DNA from: Saposhnikovia divaricata
Taxonomy: Eukaryota; Streptophyta; Magnoliopsida; Apiales; Apiaceae
Assembly: GCA_036435485.1 (NCBI GenBank)
Contig: CM071594.1
Span: 196,444,216 to 196,508,215 of the forward strand
DNA: 64,000 bases
Reading direction: 5' to 3'
Within the stretch, counting starts at the first letter, position 1. Each line of letters opens with the position of its first letter. A model generated the notes under the pieces. That model saw only the letters and a program-made list of their open reading frames with translations, did no database searches and was not told the DNA's origin. This document shows, piece by piece, positions 32,290 to 44,039 of this stretch. The position numbers and the translations under genes were made by a program.

Positions 32290-33009
32290 TGTTAACTCGA
32301 ATAACTTGTAGAAGAGGGGGGGTTGAGTACAAGTTATATAATCGTGTCTAATTTTTGCTTGATTAGATGAACAAGAACAAACGAATGAATCAAACTTTGT
32401 TTGTATTAAATAAATCAAAAACAAACTCTACCAAAGGTGTACAATACCTTTAGCAGCTGCTGACAATACAAATCTCTCTCTCTCTGTTTGTTTCGAACTC
32501 TCGAATACAAACCTTATACAGAGCTTCACACGATATGCACTCAAAAATCCACAATCCACTCTTTTACAATGATATAAAGAGAGTATTTATAATGCTACCT
32601 ATCAACTAATAACAGAATTATAATCTATCTATGAGAATGTTCTGCCGTCCAGTTGATAGTTTCCATCAATAGAGAATTCGTTTCCTTCACAATATCTTCC
32701 TGCTTGTTCTCCAAACAAAGATCTTGTTTTATAGCACTTGCCAGTTTCTGTAGCATCCATAATGACATCATCAGTAACACGACTGATATCAGGATTCCAC
32801 CTCACATTAGGATTCGACATCCATCAGTATTTGACTTGGCATATCAGGATTTGATCTCAGTTCCTGACATGTAGTCCTTGATGCACTGCTGTTCCTGACT
32901 AAACTCTACAGATTACTGTCTAATGCATACATCCTATAAGATCAGGATTTACAAGAAGCATAAGCAAAATTCTATTCTCAACATCACAACTTATGAATTT
33001 TTCCTAACA
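32290..33009 (-). repeat. 3' LTR of a minus-strand copia (Sirevirus-like) element
   Basis: TG...CA bounded, 720 bp, closely similar to 44040-44771. On the - strand it begins TGTTAGGAAAAATTC right after an AGGGGGAGAT polypurine tract. Confidence 0.8.
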
Positions 33010-33019
33010 ATCTCCCCCT
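33010..33019 (-). other. Polypurine tract
   Basis: ATCTCCCCCT on the + strand, that is AGGGGGAGAT on the - strand, the usual tract of Sirevirus/copia elements. It fixes the element's orientation. Confidence 0.75.
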
Positions 33020-33249
33020 ATTTATGCTTTAGAATCTGAAGCATAAATCTAAGTTGTAGATGTCAAAACATATGACAATTCAACTAGAATAGAATTTATG
33101 AATTTAGGATCATGAAGTTAAGTACCTCCTTCTTCAGATGTGACATAGGATTTAGTACTTAGAAGAAAGAATTCAATTATTTGATGCTTCCACTTCCTTA
33201 TTGAGATTCACCTCTGTCACTCTTAGTTCTTCCTTTATCTCCAGTCTGC

Positions 33250-35180
33250 TCATTTCCCCCAGTCTGTTGCCTCTGAATTGTTTTTATCTCCCCCCTTTTT
33301 GACATCAGCAACATTAATTTTGAGAAATTCAGTAACAGAAGAAATAAGATTTATCAAAACTGCTTGATTTTCCATAATAGTGACTTGGTTATCTTCAAGT
33401 GTTTGAAGTCTCGATTGAATAGTAATTTGAGATTTCTGAATATCCTTTAGAATTCCAGAATTAACTTCAAAGTTGGAAGTGCTTGTTGTATCTTCAGACT
33501 CAGATGCAGAAATAACCTTATCTTCAATCCTTGTAGAAGAAGTTGTCTGTGTAGCATGCTCTACTGGAGTAGAATGATATTCAAGTAATAATACTTTAGT
33601 AGAAGTACACACATCTTCACTTTTCTGCTCTGAAGCTGAAACATGATCATCCTGTCCTTCACCAGTATTCTGTGTACTAACATCTACAAATCCTGACTCC
33701 TCCTTAGATTGATCAGATACTGTTGATGTTTCAATTCTAGCTGAAATTGGAAGTACATACAAAGAAATACTAGGATCAATAGGAATATCTTCTGGTACAT
33801 GTGGAGTAAGAGATTTTCTTAGCCTTTCACCTCTTCTGTTGATGATTCCTGCAAGCCTTTCTTTCTGTTTCTGTGCTTTAACTTCTGGCTTTGCATTGTG
33901 CTTTGCTAAGTCATTCTTCTCATACATTTTGATAAAAGAATAAGTACCAGCATCCATACCAAGATTTTCAGACCAAGATTCAGGAAAAACCTGATCCCAA
34001 AAATCAAACGATGGTGGTTTCCTAATTTTCTCTCCCTCACTATGGAGTTGATCATCCATACCCTCATTCTCACTTTGACTATATAAAGTCAACACTCTTT
34101 CTACCTCTCCTTTTGCCTGGTCAGGAGCCAGCCTCTCTGTGTGTGGATCTATGTCCACTTTTTCAAGTGTATCACTCAAATTTGGATAAGTGCTCTCATG
34201 ACCTACAGAAAAAATAGGGGTTAGAAGAAGTTTTTATACCTGAACTCACATGGAGAGAGGGTTCCTCATATGGCAAGGGGCTTGAGGTTTTCTCCAAGGA
34301 GTGAGCTTCAATAGTCTTTGAACCCTTACAAACATCTACTTTCTTTCTAGAGACTACAGGCTCCAGTATACCACTTTCAGGATCTACACTAGACTTTAAT
34401 GTCTTCAGTAATACTTCATTAGACACCATAGCTAGTATGTCACCGTCTTTAAGTGTTGGTTGCTGAGACACACCCTCAAGGTGGATAGACTCTGAAAGAA
34501 CAATATTGGTTTGATCTTCAGGAAAATCAATCAAAGTCATTCCTCCCATATCATAGGGTTTCTCACTTGCAATTTCAGTCATCACAGAAGACCTTTCAGC
34601 ATCATCAATCACAGTTCCTGAGTCATCCAACCTCTGACTAGATGGTTCTTCTGTTGCAGTGACTGTGATTTGATCTATCCTACTATTCACCATTGGTGCC
34701 ATAGTATCTCCTGTTGACTGCTTCCCTCTATCAACTACCTCCTCTTGTTCACCTTGAGCTGAAGTATCTTCAACAATGACATCCTTGTCAAATAAATATG
34801 CATGAAGTGATTGAAGTGCAACATGCTTAGGAAGTCCAAATTTCTTGTGCAATTCCTTTCTGACTGATACATAGAAGTACATCTTCATTAAATCAAGTCT
34901 TTGATGTAACAGTCCATATTCTCCAGGAAATGAAAGTTCGGGAACTCTTTCAATCAGAAAATCTAGAACAGGCCTGGAAAGCTTCACTTTTAGAGAAATA
35001 AGTTCCATAGCCAGTCTGTATGTCAATGTAGTTTCCCATGAAGAATCAAGATCCAGATCTCTCTTGTCAGATACTGACGTAGATATAGCCTTATTTGTAG
35101 AGACCTGCATAATGTTAGTTGGACTAAACACTGTGTGTGTAGGTGACAAATGAATCTTTCTCCTTGTTCTCCTAGTATAG
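33250..35180 (-). pseudogene. Accessory ORF (env-position) of the copia element, C-terminal part
   Basis: Two long open stretches on the - strand (33250-34179 and 34196-35180) lie just upstream of the polypurine tract, where Sirevirus elements carry an extra env-like ORF. They are rich in Ser, Thr, Glu and Asp, with acidic, repetitive composition. The 35 kb side includes a more ordered part near YRLAMELISLKVKLSRP and KKFGLPKHVALQSL. The C-terminal end looks coiled-coil (IQSRLQTLEDNQVTIMENQ). The upstream half continues at 41128 after a later insertion. I cannot name the domain; no pol is present nearby. Confidence 0.6.
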
Positions 35181-35695
35181 TGATATGGGCTAAAAATAAG
35201 CCCTAAAGACACATTTAATGTTGCACTAATTAGACCAGGTATGGTCCAAACGTGGGGCCCACCAACAGGGTCCAAAACCCTATTTTAAATATTAATTTCG
35301 TAATTAATATTAGATGTGAAAAACAGCTCATCAATAAGAGTTGGATAAGGATATTATCTCCATCAGACTTAGCCACCAAGGCATCCAATTCGATATGGAA
35401 ACTGATTCCTATAAGGAATAGATCTAGAACCTTCCTCAAAGACTTGTCCACCAAGTCTCCAAATCCTACCATAATTCTAAGGCTTCTCAGCCTATATAAA
35501 GGGCCTGACCCCTCATTCTCAGAACTACGTTTTCTTGGCTTGATTCTCTAATTACAGAGATACGTAGGCATTCTGTGAGGACCGTTTAAGTCTCGAACGC
35601 AGAAGCAGCCATTAAAACACGAAGCTCACGAACCCTAGCATTAAATATACAAACCCTAACCACAATAATTTCAACCTAGTTTTTATTCCACAACA
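35181..35695 (+). repeat. 5' LTR of the Tat-type element
   Basis: TGATATGGGC...CCACAACA, 515 bp. It has a TATA-like CTATATAAAG near 35492. It pairs with 40613-41127. Confidence 0.95.
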
Positions 35696-35696
35696 T

Positions 35697-35714
35697 TTGG
35701 CGCCGTCTGTGGGA
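35697..35714 (+). other. Primer binding site of the Tat-type element
   Basis: TTGGCGCCGTCTGTGGGA starts right after the LTR. TGGCGCC is the typical start of primer sites in Tat/Athila elements. Confidence 0.8.
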
Positions 35715-35728
35715 AGACAACATCAACC

Positions 35729-36658
35729 ATGGTTCAAACACGAAGAACAACACCAGTTGCAACTGAGGCCATACCTCTCAGATCTGCTCCACCCATCACC
35801 GAACAGGTTCCCCCAGCATCAGGGGCGATTTCCCAACAAGCTCCGCCAGCATCAGGGGCGATCACCCAATCTCAAGTTTCTCAACAATCAGGGGCGATCC
35901 CCCACGTTGAGAGTACATTACCTCCGATTACCCGTACAAGACGAGAAACCAATCCTCTTCAGATGGTGGTCTCTCCTCTTATTGATCCGAACAACCCATT
36001 GCATGGGGTCCAGATCCACACTACAGATCTCCCCGTGAGTACTAACCCGACATACGGGCTGCCTAATTATCCTCCTATCCAAGGGACAGGCCCAAGTGGT
36101 CACGCTTTGCAGATCCGAGATCGAGAGTATCACGATTATTCGGGTCCTTATACTGATGAAACCTCCTCCGACGATGAGGATGATGACCGTGATGAAGCCC
36201 CGAGGAGGCGACGTGCTAGTAGAGAACCTCGAAGGAGGACTCAAGACATCCGTGATGGACAATCTTTGACAACTGCTGAAAGGATCAAGGCTTATGAGGC
36301 CGAGATCTTAAAATTGAAGGAAGATATGGCAAGAGAACAAGCTAGGCTAAATCAAACTCAGCCTCCTCCAACTGCAGGAAGGATTCCCATCATTGATTTG
36401 GAGAGGTCTTCAAGGAGACAAAGAAGGGCTGATGCCTCATTCGGAAGAACAACCACAAGGATGGAAATTCCCAAGGGAAACCCCAAAGATCTGATGCCTC
36501 TCGGAGATCCTGATGATCCAACACCCCCGTTCACCGAGGAAGTGATGAATGCTCACATCTCTAGGAAATTTAAGATGCCTACAATAAAGGCTTATGATGG
36601 AACGGGTGATCCCGCAAACCATGTGAGAACATTCTCGATTGGGCTTAAGTTATTCTAG
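35729..36658 (+). pseudogene. gag: gag of the Tat-type element, truncated
   Basis: 309 open codons. A Pro/Gln-rich N-terminus with a repeated SGAI segment is followed by an acidic and Arg-rich middle, then the start of the capsid domain typical of Tat elements (PFTEEVMNAHISRKFKMPTI, then KAYDGTGDPANHV). The domain breaks off at 36636, where a duplicated non-gag segment begins, and the frame ends a few codons later. Zinc knuckle and protease are missing. Confidence 0.85.
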
Positions 36659-36827
36659 TAGGACTTAGCTTCATATTTATATAGTAGAAGTAGAAATAAG
36701 GTTCATTAAAACAAAATCAAGTGGTGCAGGCCTAGTCTTGCAAAACCCCGATTGGGCTTAAGTTATTCTAGTAGGACTTAGCTTCATATTTATATAGTAG
36801 AAGTAGAAATAAGGTTCATTAAAACCA
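36637..36827. repeat. Duplicated segment replacing the gag end
   Basis: GATTGGGCTTAAGTTATTCT and about 75 bp onwards occur at 36637 and 36750 (period 113). The linking text (GTGGTGCAGG...CAAAACCCCG) resembles 37420-37445 in the RNase H remnant, so the deletion joint seems to have involved repeated copies. Confidence 0.75.
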
Positions 36828-37179
36828 TTGCAGAGCATGTTGCTCCGAGTATGACAGTAGTACTCTATGTAAGGGTTGAACCCATTTCAAGTTATTAATG
36901 CAAGTTTGTTTTTCATTCATTGATTGTGATTTTATTTATGTGCCAAGCAACTGATGTGTGAGTCAAAGAAGACCAAGTACCGAAAATAAAAGAATACACG
37001 AATGAAAACAAACGAATGCATACCCCGAATGGTAGAGTTAGGTTACAGCAGATAAGAGTTTAAGTCCTTGAAGGACCCTGGAAAAAAAAGACAAACATTG
37101 AAGTCCTGATGGAACACCCGCTGAAGAAACATATTGCATAGCCCGAAAGCCAATGGAAGGCTCATCAAGTGGGCAATCA

Positions 37180-37790
37180 AACTAGGAGAATTCGATGTTA
37201 AGTACAAGCTTAGGACGGCATCAAAGCCCAGGCTCTAGCTGACTTCGTGGTTGAATATACCATTGACAACCAAGAAGTCGGGGGGCAGGAGGTAATAGAC
37301 CAGGAAGGTCAGCAAGGTGAGGAACCCCTGGAAGAGAAGAAGGAATATTGGATGCTCTATTTTGATGGGGCATCAAAAACAAAAAGCTCTATTTTCATGG
37401 GGCGTCAAAAACAAAAACCAGTGGTGCAGGTTAAGTTCTGCAAAGCCCCGATGGGTTCACACTCGAGTATGCCTTGAAATTGGACTTCCAAACAACCTAC
37501 AACGAGGCGGAGTATGAAGCTCTGATAGCCGACCTTAGACTGACAAGAGCCCTGAGGGTCAAGAACCTGAAAGTCTGTGGAGACTCAAAGTTGGTAGTCT
37601 CACAAGTCAATGGAGAGTTTGAGGTCAGAGAAAATAATATGCCCAAATACTTGAGGATTGTGAAAGCTGCGATAGCCCAGTTAGATGAGTGCCAGGTATA
37701 TCCCAAGGGAGGAGAATACAAAGGTCGATGCCTTATCTCAATTCAAGGATTGAGACCCATTCTGGGAGCGTCTACTTCCAAGTCCTGAAG
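37180..37790 (+). pseudogene. RNase H remnant of the Tat-type pol
   Basis: Fragments of one RNase H domain in more than one frame: ALADFVVEYTID near 37227, WMLYFDGASK near 37350 (the conserved DG), YNEAEYEALIADL near 37497 and GDSKLVVSQVNGEFEVREN near 37580. A small duplication near 37378-37410 shifts the frame. RT and integrase parts are absent. Confidence 0.8.
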
Positions 37791-38794
37791 ACCCCCACCA
37801 TCAATTTGAAATTGGTAGCACCAGTTGATGTAAGCTGAAGGATAGACCCTAAAGCTCATCTTGAGACTGGTTGGCCCCTTGATAATGCCTTGAAGGTACA
37901 GAAACTGTTAATGAGAGTGTTGAGATAAGAAGTCCTTTACAATTCCACACTTGAGGTCTTGAACTTTAGATCTCAAAATTCAAGCCTTGATGGCCAACAA
38001 GGTTGTCTGCCTCCAAACGAACCTGACAAGAGGCATCAGGCTACTTAAAACCTAGCCAAGGTTCTACAAGTATAAGAAGAAGGTTGGAAACCTAGAAGTA
38101 AGATAGAGGGTTGACAACCAGCCAAGGCACACCAGACTTGAAGTCAAGTGCTCAGTGGCAAGTGAACTTCTTGAACGATCAACCGAGAAGCAAGACCCCC
38201 ACTATATGAAGCAAGAGGGCAAAAACTAAGGGACTCCATCATTTCAACATCTAAAAATGAGAGTTAAAGGTTGAATGGTTGATGATAACCAACAACCACG
38301 AATGAATTCTCGTTTTCGAATCAAGGACTCAACAAACGAATTAAGGCCCTGAAGGTCACGAAAGCTAAGAAACGGGTCGTTTCAAGGTTCTGCAGGAATC
38401 TCAAAAATTCGAAAATAATAAGGCTGAGAGCCCGACAAAAACCAAAGAAACGGTCCACAAATAAAAATTGGCCCAAAGGATAGGAGCCTAGAACACCAAC
38501 GCCCAAGAAGCTAAATCTCTTAGGCGTTGGATCAAATAAAACCTCCTTGGCGGGGATACCCACGCCAAGGCTGGAGTAACAAATGAAGGGTATTAAAGTA
38601 CCCACGCCAAGAAGACTTAAAATCATAAGACAAGGTATCACAAAGTGCCTCCTTGGCGGGGGTACCCACGCCAAGGTTGTACGAATTGAGGGTGAAAAAA
38701 TACCCACGGTCAGGAAGCCATATCTCCTAAACGTGGTTGGCAAAAACATCTCCTAGGCGGGGATACCCACACCTAGAGTGGTTGTACAAATGAA
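37791..38794 (+). other. Non-coding region with degenerate repeat copies
   Basis: From about 38500 diverged units appear with CCTTGGCGGGGATACCCACG and TACCCACGCCAAG, the older relatives of the 104-bp array. No ORF is credible. Confidence 0.5.
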
Positions 38795-39297
38795 GGCATG
38801 AAATACCCACGCCCAGGAGACCAACTTCCTTGGCGTGCCTAAGGAGAAGGTCTCCTTGGCGGGGGTACCCACGCCCAGAATAAATTTTGAAAATTAAAGG
38901 CATGAAATACCCACGCCCAGGAGACCAACTTCCTTGGCGTGCCTAAGGAGAAGGTCTCCTTGGCGGGGGTACCCACGCCCAGAATAAATTTTGAAAATTG
39001 AAGGCATGAAATACCCACGCCCAGGAGACCAACTTCCTTGGCGTGCCTAAGGAGAAGGTCTCCTTGGCGGGGGTACCCACGCCCAGAATAAATTTTGAAA
39101 ATTGAAGGCATGAAATACCCACGCCCAGGAGACCAACTTCCTTGGCGTGCCTAAGGAGAAGGTCTCCTTGGCGGGGGTACCCACGCCCAGAATAAATTTT
39201 GAAAATTGAAGGCATGAAATACCCACGCCCAGGAGACCAACTTCCTTGGCGTGCCTAAGGAGAAGGTCTCCTTGGCGGGGGTACCCACGCCCAGGGC
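38795..39297. repeat. 104-bp minisatellite, about 4.8 copies
   Basis: Units start at 38795, 38899, 39003, 39107 and 39211 (GGCATGAAATACCCACGCCC), nearly identical to each other. GC-rich parts alternate with an AT-rich AATAAATTTTGAAAATT. The near identity points to recent amplification. Confidence 0.95.
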
Positions 39298-39740
39298 TCC
39301 TCTTCGAACGACAAGCCATTTTTCAGAAATTAAAAAAGGAATAAAATCCTTAAAAATTCTGAAAATTGGTTAGAAGTGATGATAAAATGGGTAAAAATAC
39401 CTATTAAATCAAAAAAAAAATGTTTGAATAATTTATAAAATTATTTCTAAGGCATGAGACCCAACATTTTATTTTTGGTAAAAATTATCGAAAATAAAAT
39501 GTATAAAACCTGATGTTTAAAAAAAAAAAACAAAAAAAAAACAAAAAAAACAAGAAAAACAAGAAAAACACCCACGCCACCCAAGCAACATTCCTGGGCG
39601 TGGGAAGCAAAATGGGTCTCCTACGCGGGTGCACCCCCGCCCAGCTTCTATTTCATGGTTGAATGGCTAAAGTGCAATTAGGTACCTGAAGTTTTGGCCA
39701 TTTGCAAAATGGTCCCTGTTGCTAAAAAAAAAAAAAAAAA

Positions 39741-40262
39741 TCCTAAATTATTAGAAATAATTTAGAAAAATACCTGTTGGTACATAAAAATTCCTAAATT
39801 ATTAGGAAAAATTACGAAAAATACCCGTGGGTACTTAAAAATTCCTAAATTATTAGAAATAATTTAGAAAAATACCTGTGGGTACATAAAAAATCCTAAA
39901 TTATTAGGAATAATTACGAAAAATACCTGTGGGTACCTAAAAATTCCTAAATTATTAGAAATAATTTAGAAAAATACCTGTGGGTACATTAAAAATTCCT
40001 AAATTATTAGGAATAATTTAGAAAAATACCCGTGGGTACCTAAAAATTCCTAAATTATTAGGAATAATTAAGAAAAATACCTGTTGGTACATAAAAATTC
40101 CTAAATTATTTGGAATAATTAAGGAAAATACCTGTTGGTACATAAAAATTCCTAAATTATTAGGAATAATTACGGAAAATACCCGTGGGTACATAAAAAT
40201 TCCTAAATTTTTAGGAAAAATTAAGAAAAATACCTGTGGGTACATTAAAAATTCCTAAATTA
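39741..40262. repeat. 51-bp minisatellite, about ten copies
   Basis: Units contain TACCTGTGGGTACATAAAAA and CCTAAATTATTAGGAATAAT. GTGGGTAC and the palindrome-like CCTAAATTATTAGG recur every 51 bp with moderate divergence. It is unrelated in sequence to the 104-bp array. Confidence 0.9.
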
Positions 40263-40597
40263 TTAGGAAAAGTACAGAAAAATACGAGGAAAATTATAGA
40301 AATATCTTCTTAACAAATTGAGCAATAATTTATGCTAATAATGCATAAAAGCTCTATGAAAGTGCCGAAATTGCTAAAAGCAAGCACAATTTAAAGCCTC
40401 GAATAAGGCAAATCGTTGTAAATGTGTAGGTCGCTCCACACTTTACAATCAAGACGATACTCGTGAAACACTAGTGTAAACCAAAATTCCCATATAAGGG
40501 TAGGAAAATTAAGAAGTCCCAGGTAAGGGATAAAAACGACCCCGAGTCTCGATTAAGGCAAATCTAACTTCTACGAAAACCTGATCAGTTTTCCTAG

Positions 40598-40612
40598 AAG
40601 TTGGGGGGCAAA
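40598..40612 (+). other. Polypurine tract of the Tat-type element
   Basis: AAGTTGGGGGGCAAA stands directly before the 3' LTR start at 40613. Confidence 0.75.
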
Positions 40613-41127
40613 TGATATGGGCTAAAAATAAGCCCTAAAGACACATTTAATGTTGCACTAATTAGACCCGGTATGGTCCAAACGTGGGGCCCACCAACAG
40701 GGTCCAAAACCCTATTTTAAATATTAATTTCGTAATTAATATTAGATGTGAAAAACAGCTCATCAATAAGAGTTGGATAAGGATATTATCTCCATCAGAC
40801 TTAGCCACCAAGGCATCCAATTCGATATGGAAACTGATTCCTATAAGGAATAGATCTAGAACCTTCCTCAAAGACTTGTCCACCAAGTCTCCAAATCCTA
40901 CCATAATTCTAAGGCTTCTCAGCCTATATAAAGGGCCTGACCCCTCATTCTCAGAACTACGTTTTCTTGGCTTGATTCTCTAATTACAGAGATACGTAGG
41001 CATTCTGTGAGGACCGTTTAAGTCTCGAACGCAGAAGCAGCCATTAAAGCACGAAGCTCACGAACCCTAGCATTAAATATACAAACCCTAACCACAATAA
41101 TTTCAACCTAGTTTTTATTCCACAACA
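40613..41127 (+). repeat. 3' LTR of the Tat-type element
   Basis: 515 bp, matching 35181-35695 except for C/A in AGACCCGG and G/A in TTAAAGCACG. It is followed by the TATAG target duplication. Confidence 0.95.
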
Positions 41128-41132
41128 TATAG

Positions 41133-42480
41133 TGAGCAACAGATTTATCTTGAGAAGACTCAAGAGGTGTAGACACAGAAGTGATCTTGGGATGAGATCC
41201 TTTTTCAATAGACACAGTCTTTTGAGAGACAGTATCCAGTAACTGTTTTCCCTTTTTAAGAACTATAGCCTTTTGGGAGACTGCAGCCTAGCTGTGACTA
41301 TATGTTCTATCTCTTTGTCCTAGCTTAGAAAGTTGAATTGCAGCCTTCAATTCTGATCTCTCAACAAGAGATATATTATCATCATCTTCACTAGAACTAC
41401 TACTATAAACAACAAATTTCCTCTTCTTTACAACTAATGTCTTTTGAGAAACACCAGAGGTTGGCTTCTTTGAAACAATAGGCTGTGGATCAAAATTTGG
41501 TTCTAGAATTGTTTCAGTGACTATAATGTTTTTTGGCTACTTGGGTAGACACAGGGGGTTCTCCTCCAATTGAGATTCCTGAATCATTTCACCACCAAAT
41601 AAAGAAGAATTATAAATAGTAGGAAGATGAGTTCTTAGAAGTACCTGAACATGATTTGGATAGTGTAATGCAGGTATTTCATCTAGATTCTTTTCACTGT
41701 CCTTCTTTGTAATGTCAGAGAAAATTCTCTTTTGCTGTACATAAGAAGAAACACAATATTCTCTACCAAATCTAGCTTCAACATCAGGAATGAAATGGTT
41801 AATAAACAGTTGTATGAATCTATGATAATAAACCATATTCCTGTCATGATCTCTTGACCCAAGTTTAATACACATCTGACTTAAGATAATGTGACTAAAA
41901 TTAATTACACTGTTGTAAAGCAAGCCATATGCAATGTAAGATGTAACATCAGTAATTTGTTGAAAAAAAACTATATTTACCAGTAAAACATTTAGCAAGT
42001 TGGTCAAAGAAGAAAGACCATTCTTTCCTAAGAAAGGATCTATTTAACTGGCTCATGTTATCTAGAGGTCCATTATAACCTAACTCAGATAACATAGTTC
42101 TAACATCATCATCAGATGGTACATTCTCAAAATTCGTACTAACAGGTAAGTGAAGTACTGAATTAACAACAGATTCAGTAATATCTAATGAGTCTTGTCC
42201 TAAATGTAGAACAATCTTACATGATTGACTCTAAGTAGAATCAATTACCCCAGCATTCTCCCAAGCTTGTGAAACAGCTACTTGATTAATTTGTGGAGAT
42301 GCTGTCAAGGCATAACTTAATGGTCCTTTCGCCATAAAGTCCATAATTGGACGAAAATCAGTTGACACCCCTTCCTTGTTGGTGATAGCTGCAACATGGT
42401 TGTTCATCATAAAATCAAAGTCACCAAACTTGAAAGCTACTGATTTGGGTAGTCTTCTTTGAGTTGCAATTTTGATCTGA
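41133..42480 (-). pseudogene. Accessory ORF of the copia element, N-terminal part
   Basis: On the - strand the reading starts near 42480 and is broken by several stops and shifts. The longest stretch (41537-42007) includes RDHDRNMVYYHRFIQLF and ARFGREYCVSSYVQQKRIF. The part after it is Lys/Ser/Asp-rich. It would continue into 33250-35180 if the Tat-type insertion were removed. The product family is not one I can name; its place, just upstream of the 3' LTR, fits the extra ORF of Sirevirus-like elements. Confidence 0.55.
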
Positions 42481-43079
42481 AAAGAACTTACGAAAGCTTT
42501 GAAATTGATTAGCGATTTTGAAAACTCAAGAGTGTTTTTTTTTTGCTTTAGAAAATGAAATTAGAGAAAGCAATTACACGATTAGAGTTTCAAAATAATT
42601 ATATTTCAAAATTCCTTCAGACCCATTATCCCACGTTGACACGTAGGTTGACATGTGTCAGTCCCTGAAAAAATACAGTTACCCTTGATTTTTGGAAAAT
42701 AAATTCAAAATTTATTTTAATGAAATAAATCAGGGTATTATCAAAATAAAACATCAGTACTGATCAGCCTTCTTTTCCTGATGTGATCTTCTCACCAAGA
42801 TAATCACAAATTTCAATGTGACTTCTAAACAAAATTAATCACCAATCCTGATGCAATCACATTTGAATTCCTGATCAATATCATCCTGATTCCAGAGACT
42901 AATTAGAGTTTCCACGTGGCATTTTCTTTTACCTGTAAAAGAAATAAATAAAATCTGAACAAAATCAATTGGTTAGATGCGTTCAACATTTCTTGAAAAT
43001 ACAAGAAATACAGTCACACATAATTATGACTGACTGCATTGATAACCCCCAAACAACTATTCAGCTTCCCACGTCTCTC

Positions 43080-43087
43080 TATAAAAG
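43080..43087 (+). promoter_or_regulatory. TATA box of an opposite-strand transcription unit
   Basis: TATAAAAG on the + strand, 62 bp before an ATG in a strong context (ACCATGG), inside a minus-strand element. Confidence 0.5.
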
Positions 43088-43141
43088 AAACTAACGCCTT
43101 ATGCCATACTCCAAAACCTTTCATTCTTTTCTCTTTACACC

Positions 43142-43390
43142 ATGGCTTTCAACCCAAATCTTCATATGAACCCTATCCTTTGGTTCATTTCTTCTGAATT
43201 AGAAGAGATGACTTTTCTCATCGAGTTCCATATGGTTAGTATTAACCCAAATGATTACCAAACGTCTCTTCTAAAACATCTACCAGTCGGATAAAATCTT
43301 CCTCTAATCTCTTCACACCTTGAGGATGAAGAATTTGGTGAAGAGTCTGAAGTTGATCTTGATGGAGATGCTATCCATTTTCTTCAATAA
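43142..43390 (+). pseudogene. Small antisense gene-like ORF inside the copia element
   Basis: From ATG 43142 (context CACCATGGC) the frame runs 50 codons to a TAA at 43292 and then stays open another 31 codons to a TAA at 43388. The N-terminal part is aromatic-rich (NPNLHMNPILWFISSELEEM). The second part is acidic (LEDEEFGEESEVDLDGD). A TATA box precedes it and AATAAA follows at 43521-43526, so it has the layout of a complete small gene opposite in strand to its host element. I do not recognise the product. The internal stop suggests decay of this copy. Confidence 0.4.
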
Positions 43391-43520
43391 GCATGAAGAT
43401 GAGTCAGCTGCTCTCATTCAAGTCTCCGAGACAAGGAATCTAATCTTGAGATGCTCCTTTTCCTGAAGTCGATCTTTGAATATTAAAGCAGCAACAACTT
43501 TAGACAAGAATAGGATTATC

Positions 43521-43526
43521 AATAAA
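43521..43526 (+). terminator. Polyadenylation signal candidate
   Basis: AATAAA 130 bp after the antisense ORF, followed by T-rich text and TTTCATTTCCATGTATGTAA, which resembles a plant 3' end. Confidence 0.3.
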
Positions 43527-44039
43527 AGTTAGACAAAAAGAAGAATTGTATTTCATTTCCATGTATGTAATGCTTTTGATTAATGAAAATACAAGTTTTC
43601 TTATTATCTACTTGTCTATTGTTGTTTATTGACTGATCTAAATAATGATATAAATTATCAGTATGCATGTGGTAAAACTTACTAACATAGACTTAACAAA
43701 ACTCAGAATTGAACCACTGTATAGAATGATCTTCAGAATTTGAAATAGTAAGACACACAAATTTCATAATCCTGATACTGACGATACAATCCTGATGTCA
43801 ATACTGATGATGTCAGCATACTGATATCAATCCTGATCCTGATGTTTATTAATAAGTCTATCATACTGTAATTTATCAAAGTAAAGTGTTACAGCTTAAG
43901 CATTTAACCATCAATTATAGATCCTGACAAAGATATCAAGTCTATAAGCTGAAGAACATACCTTGCTACTTGTGCAGATGTTAAAGATCTAAAAAATTAA
44001 CATTCCTAATTCACTAACCAATCTAATGAATGTAGCCTC

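Larger units (their letters stand above)
35181..41127 (+). mobile_element. Non-autonomous Tat-type Ty3/gypsy element, recent insertion
   Basis: Identical 515-bp LTRs except for two sites I can see, perfect 5-bp target duplication TATAG at 35176-35180 and 41128-41132, primer site TGGCGCCGTCTGTGGG, partial gag, an RNase H remnant, two minisatellites before the 3' LTR, and polypurine tract. RT and integrase are absent, so it must be mobilised in trans. It interrupts the copia accessory ORF. Tandem repeats between pol and the 3' LTR are known for the Tat lineage. Confidence 0.92.

Noticed and set aside
38795..39297. CRISPR-like direct repeats
   Set aside because: Units are contiguous 104-bp tandem copies without variable spacers, in a plant retrotransposon.
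38839..39319. Overlapping 90-codon frames on the - strand with identical protein repeats
   Set aside because: They arise from the 104-bp minisatellite, whose period is not a multiple of three. The frames are a by-product of the array.
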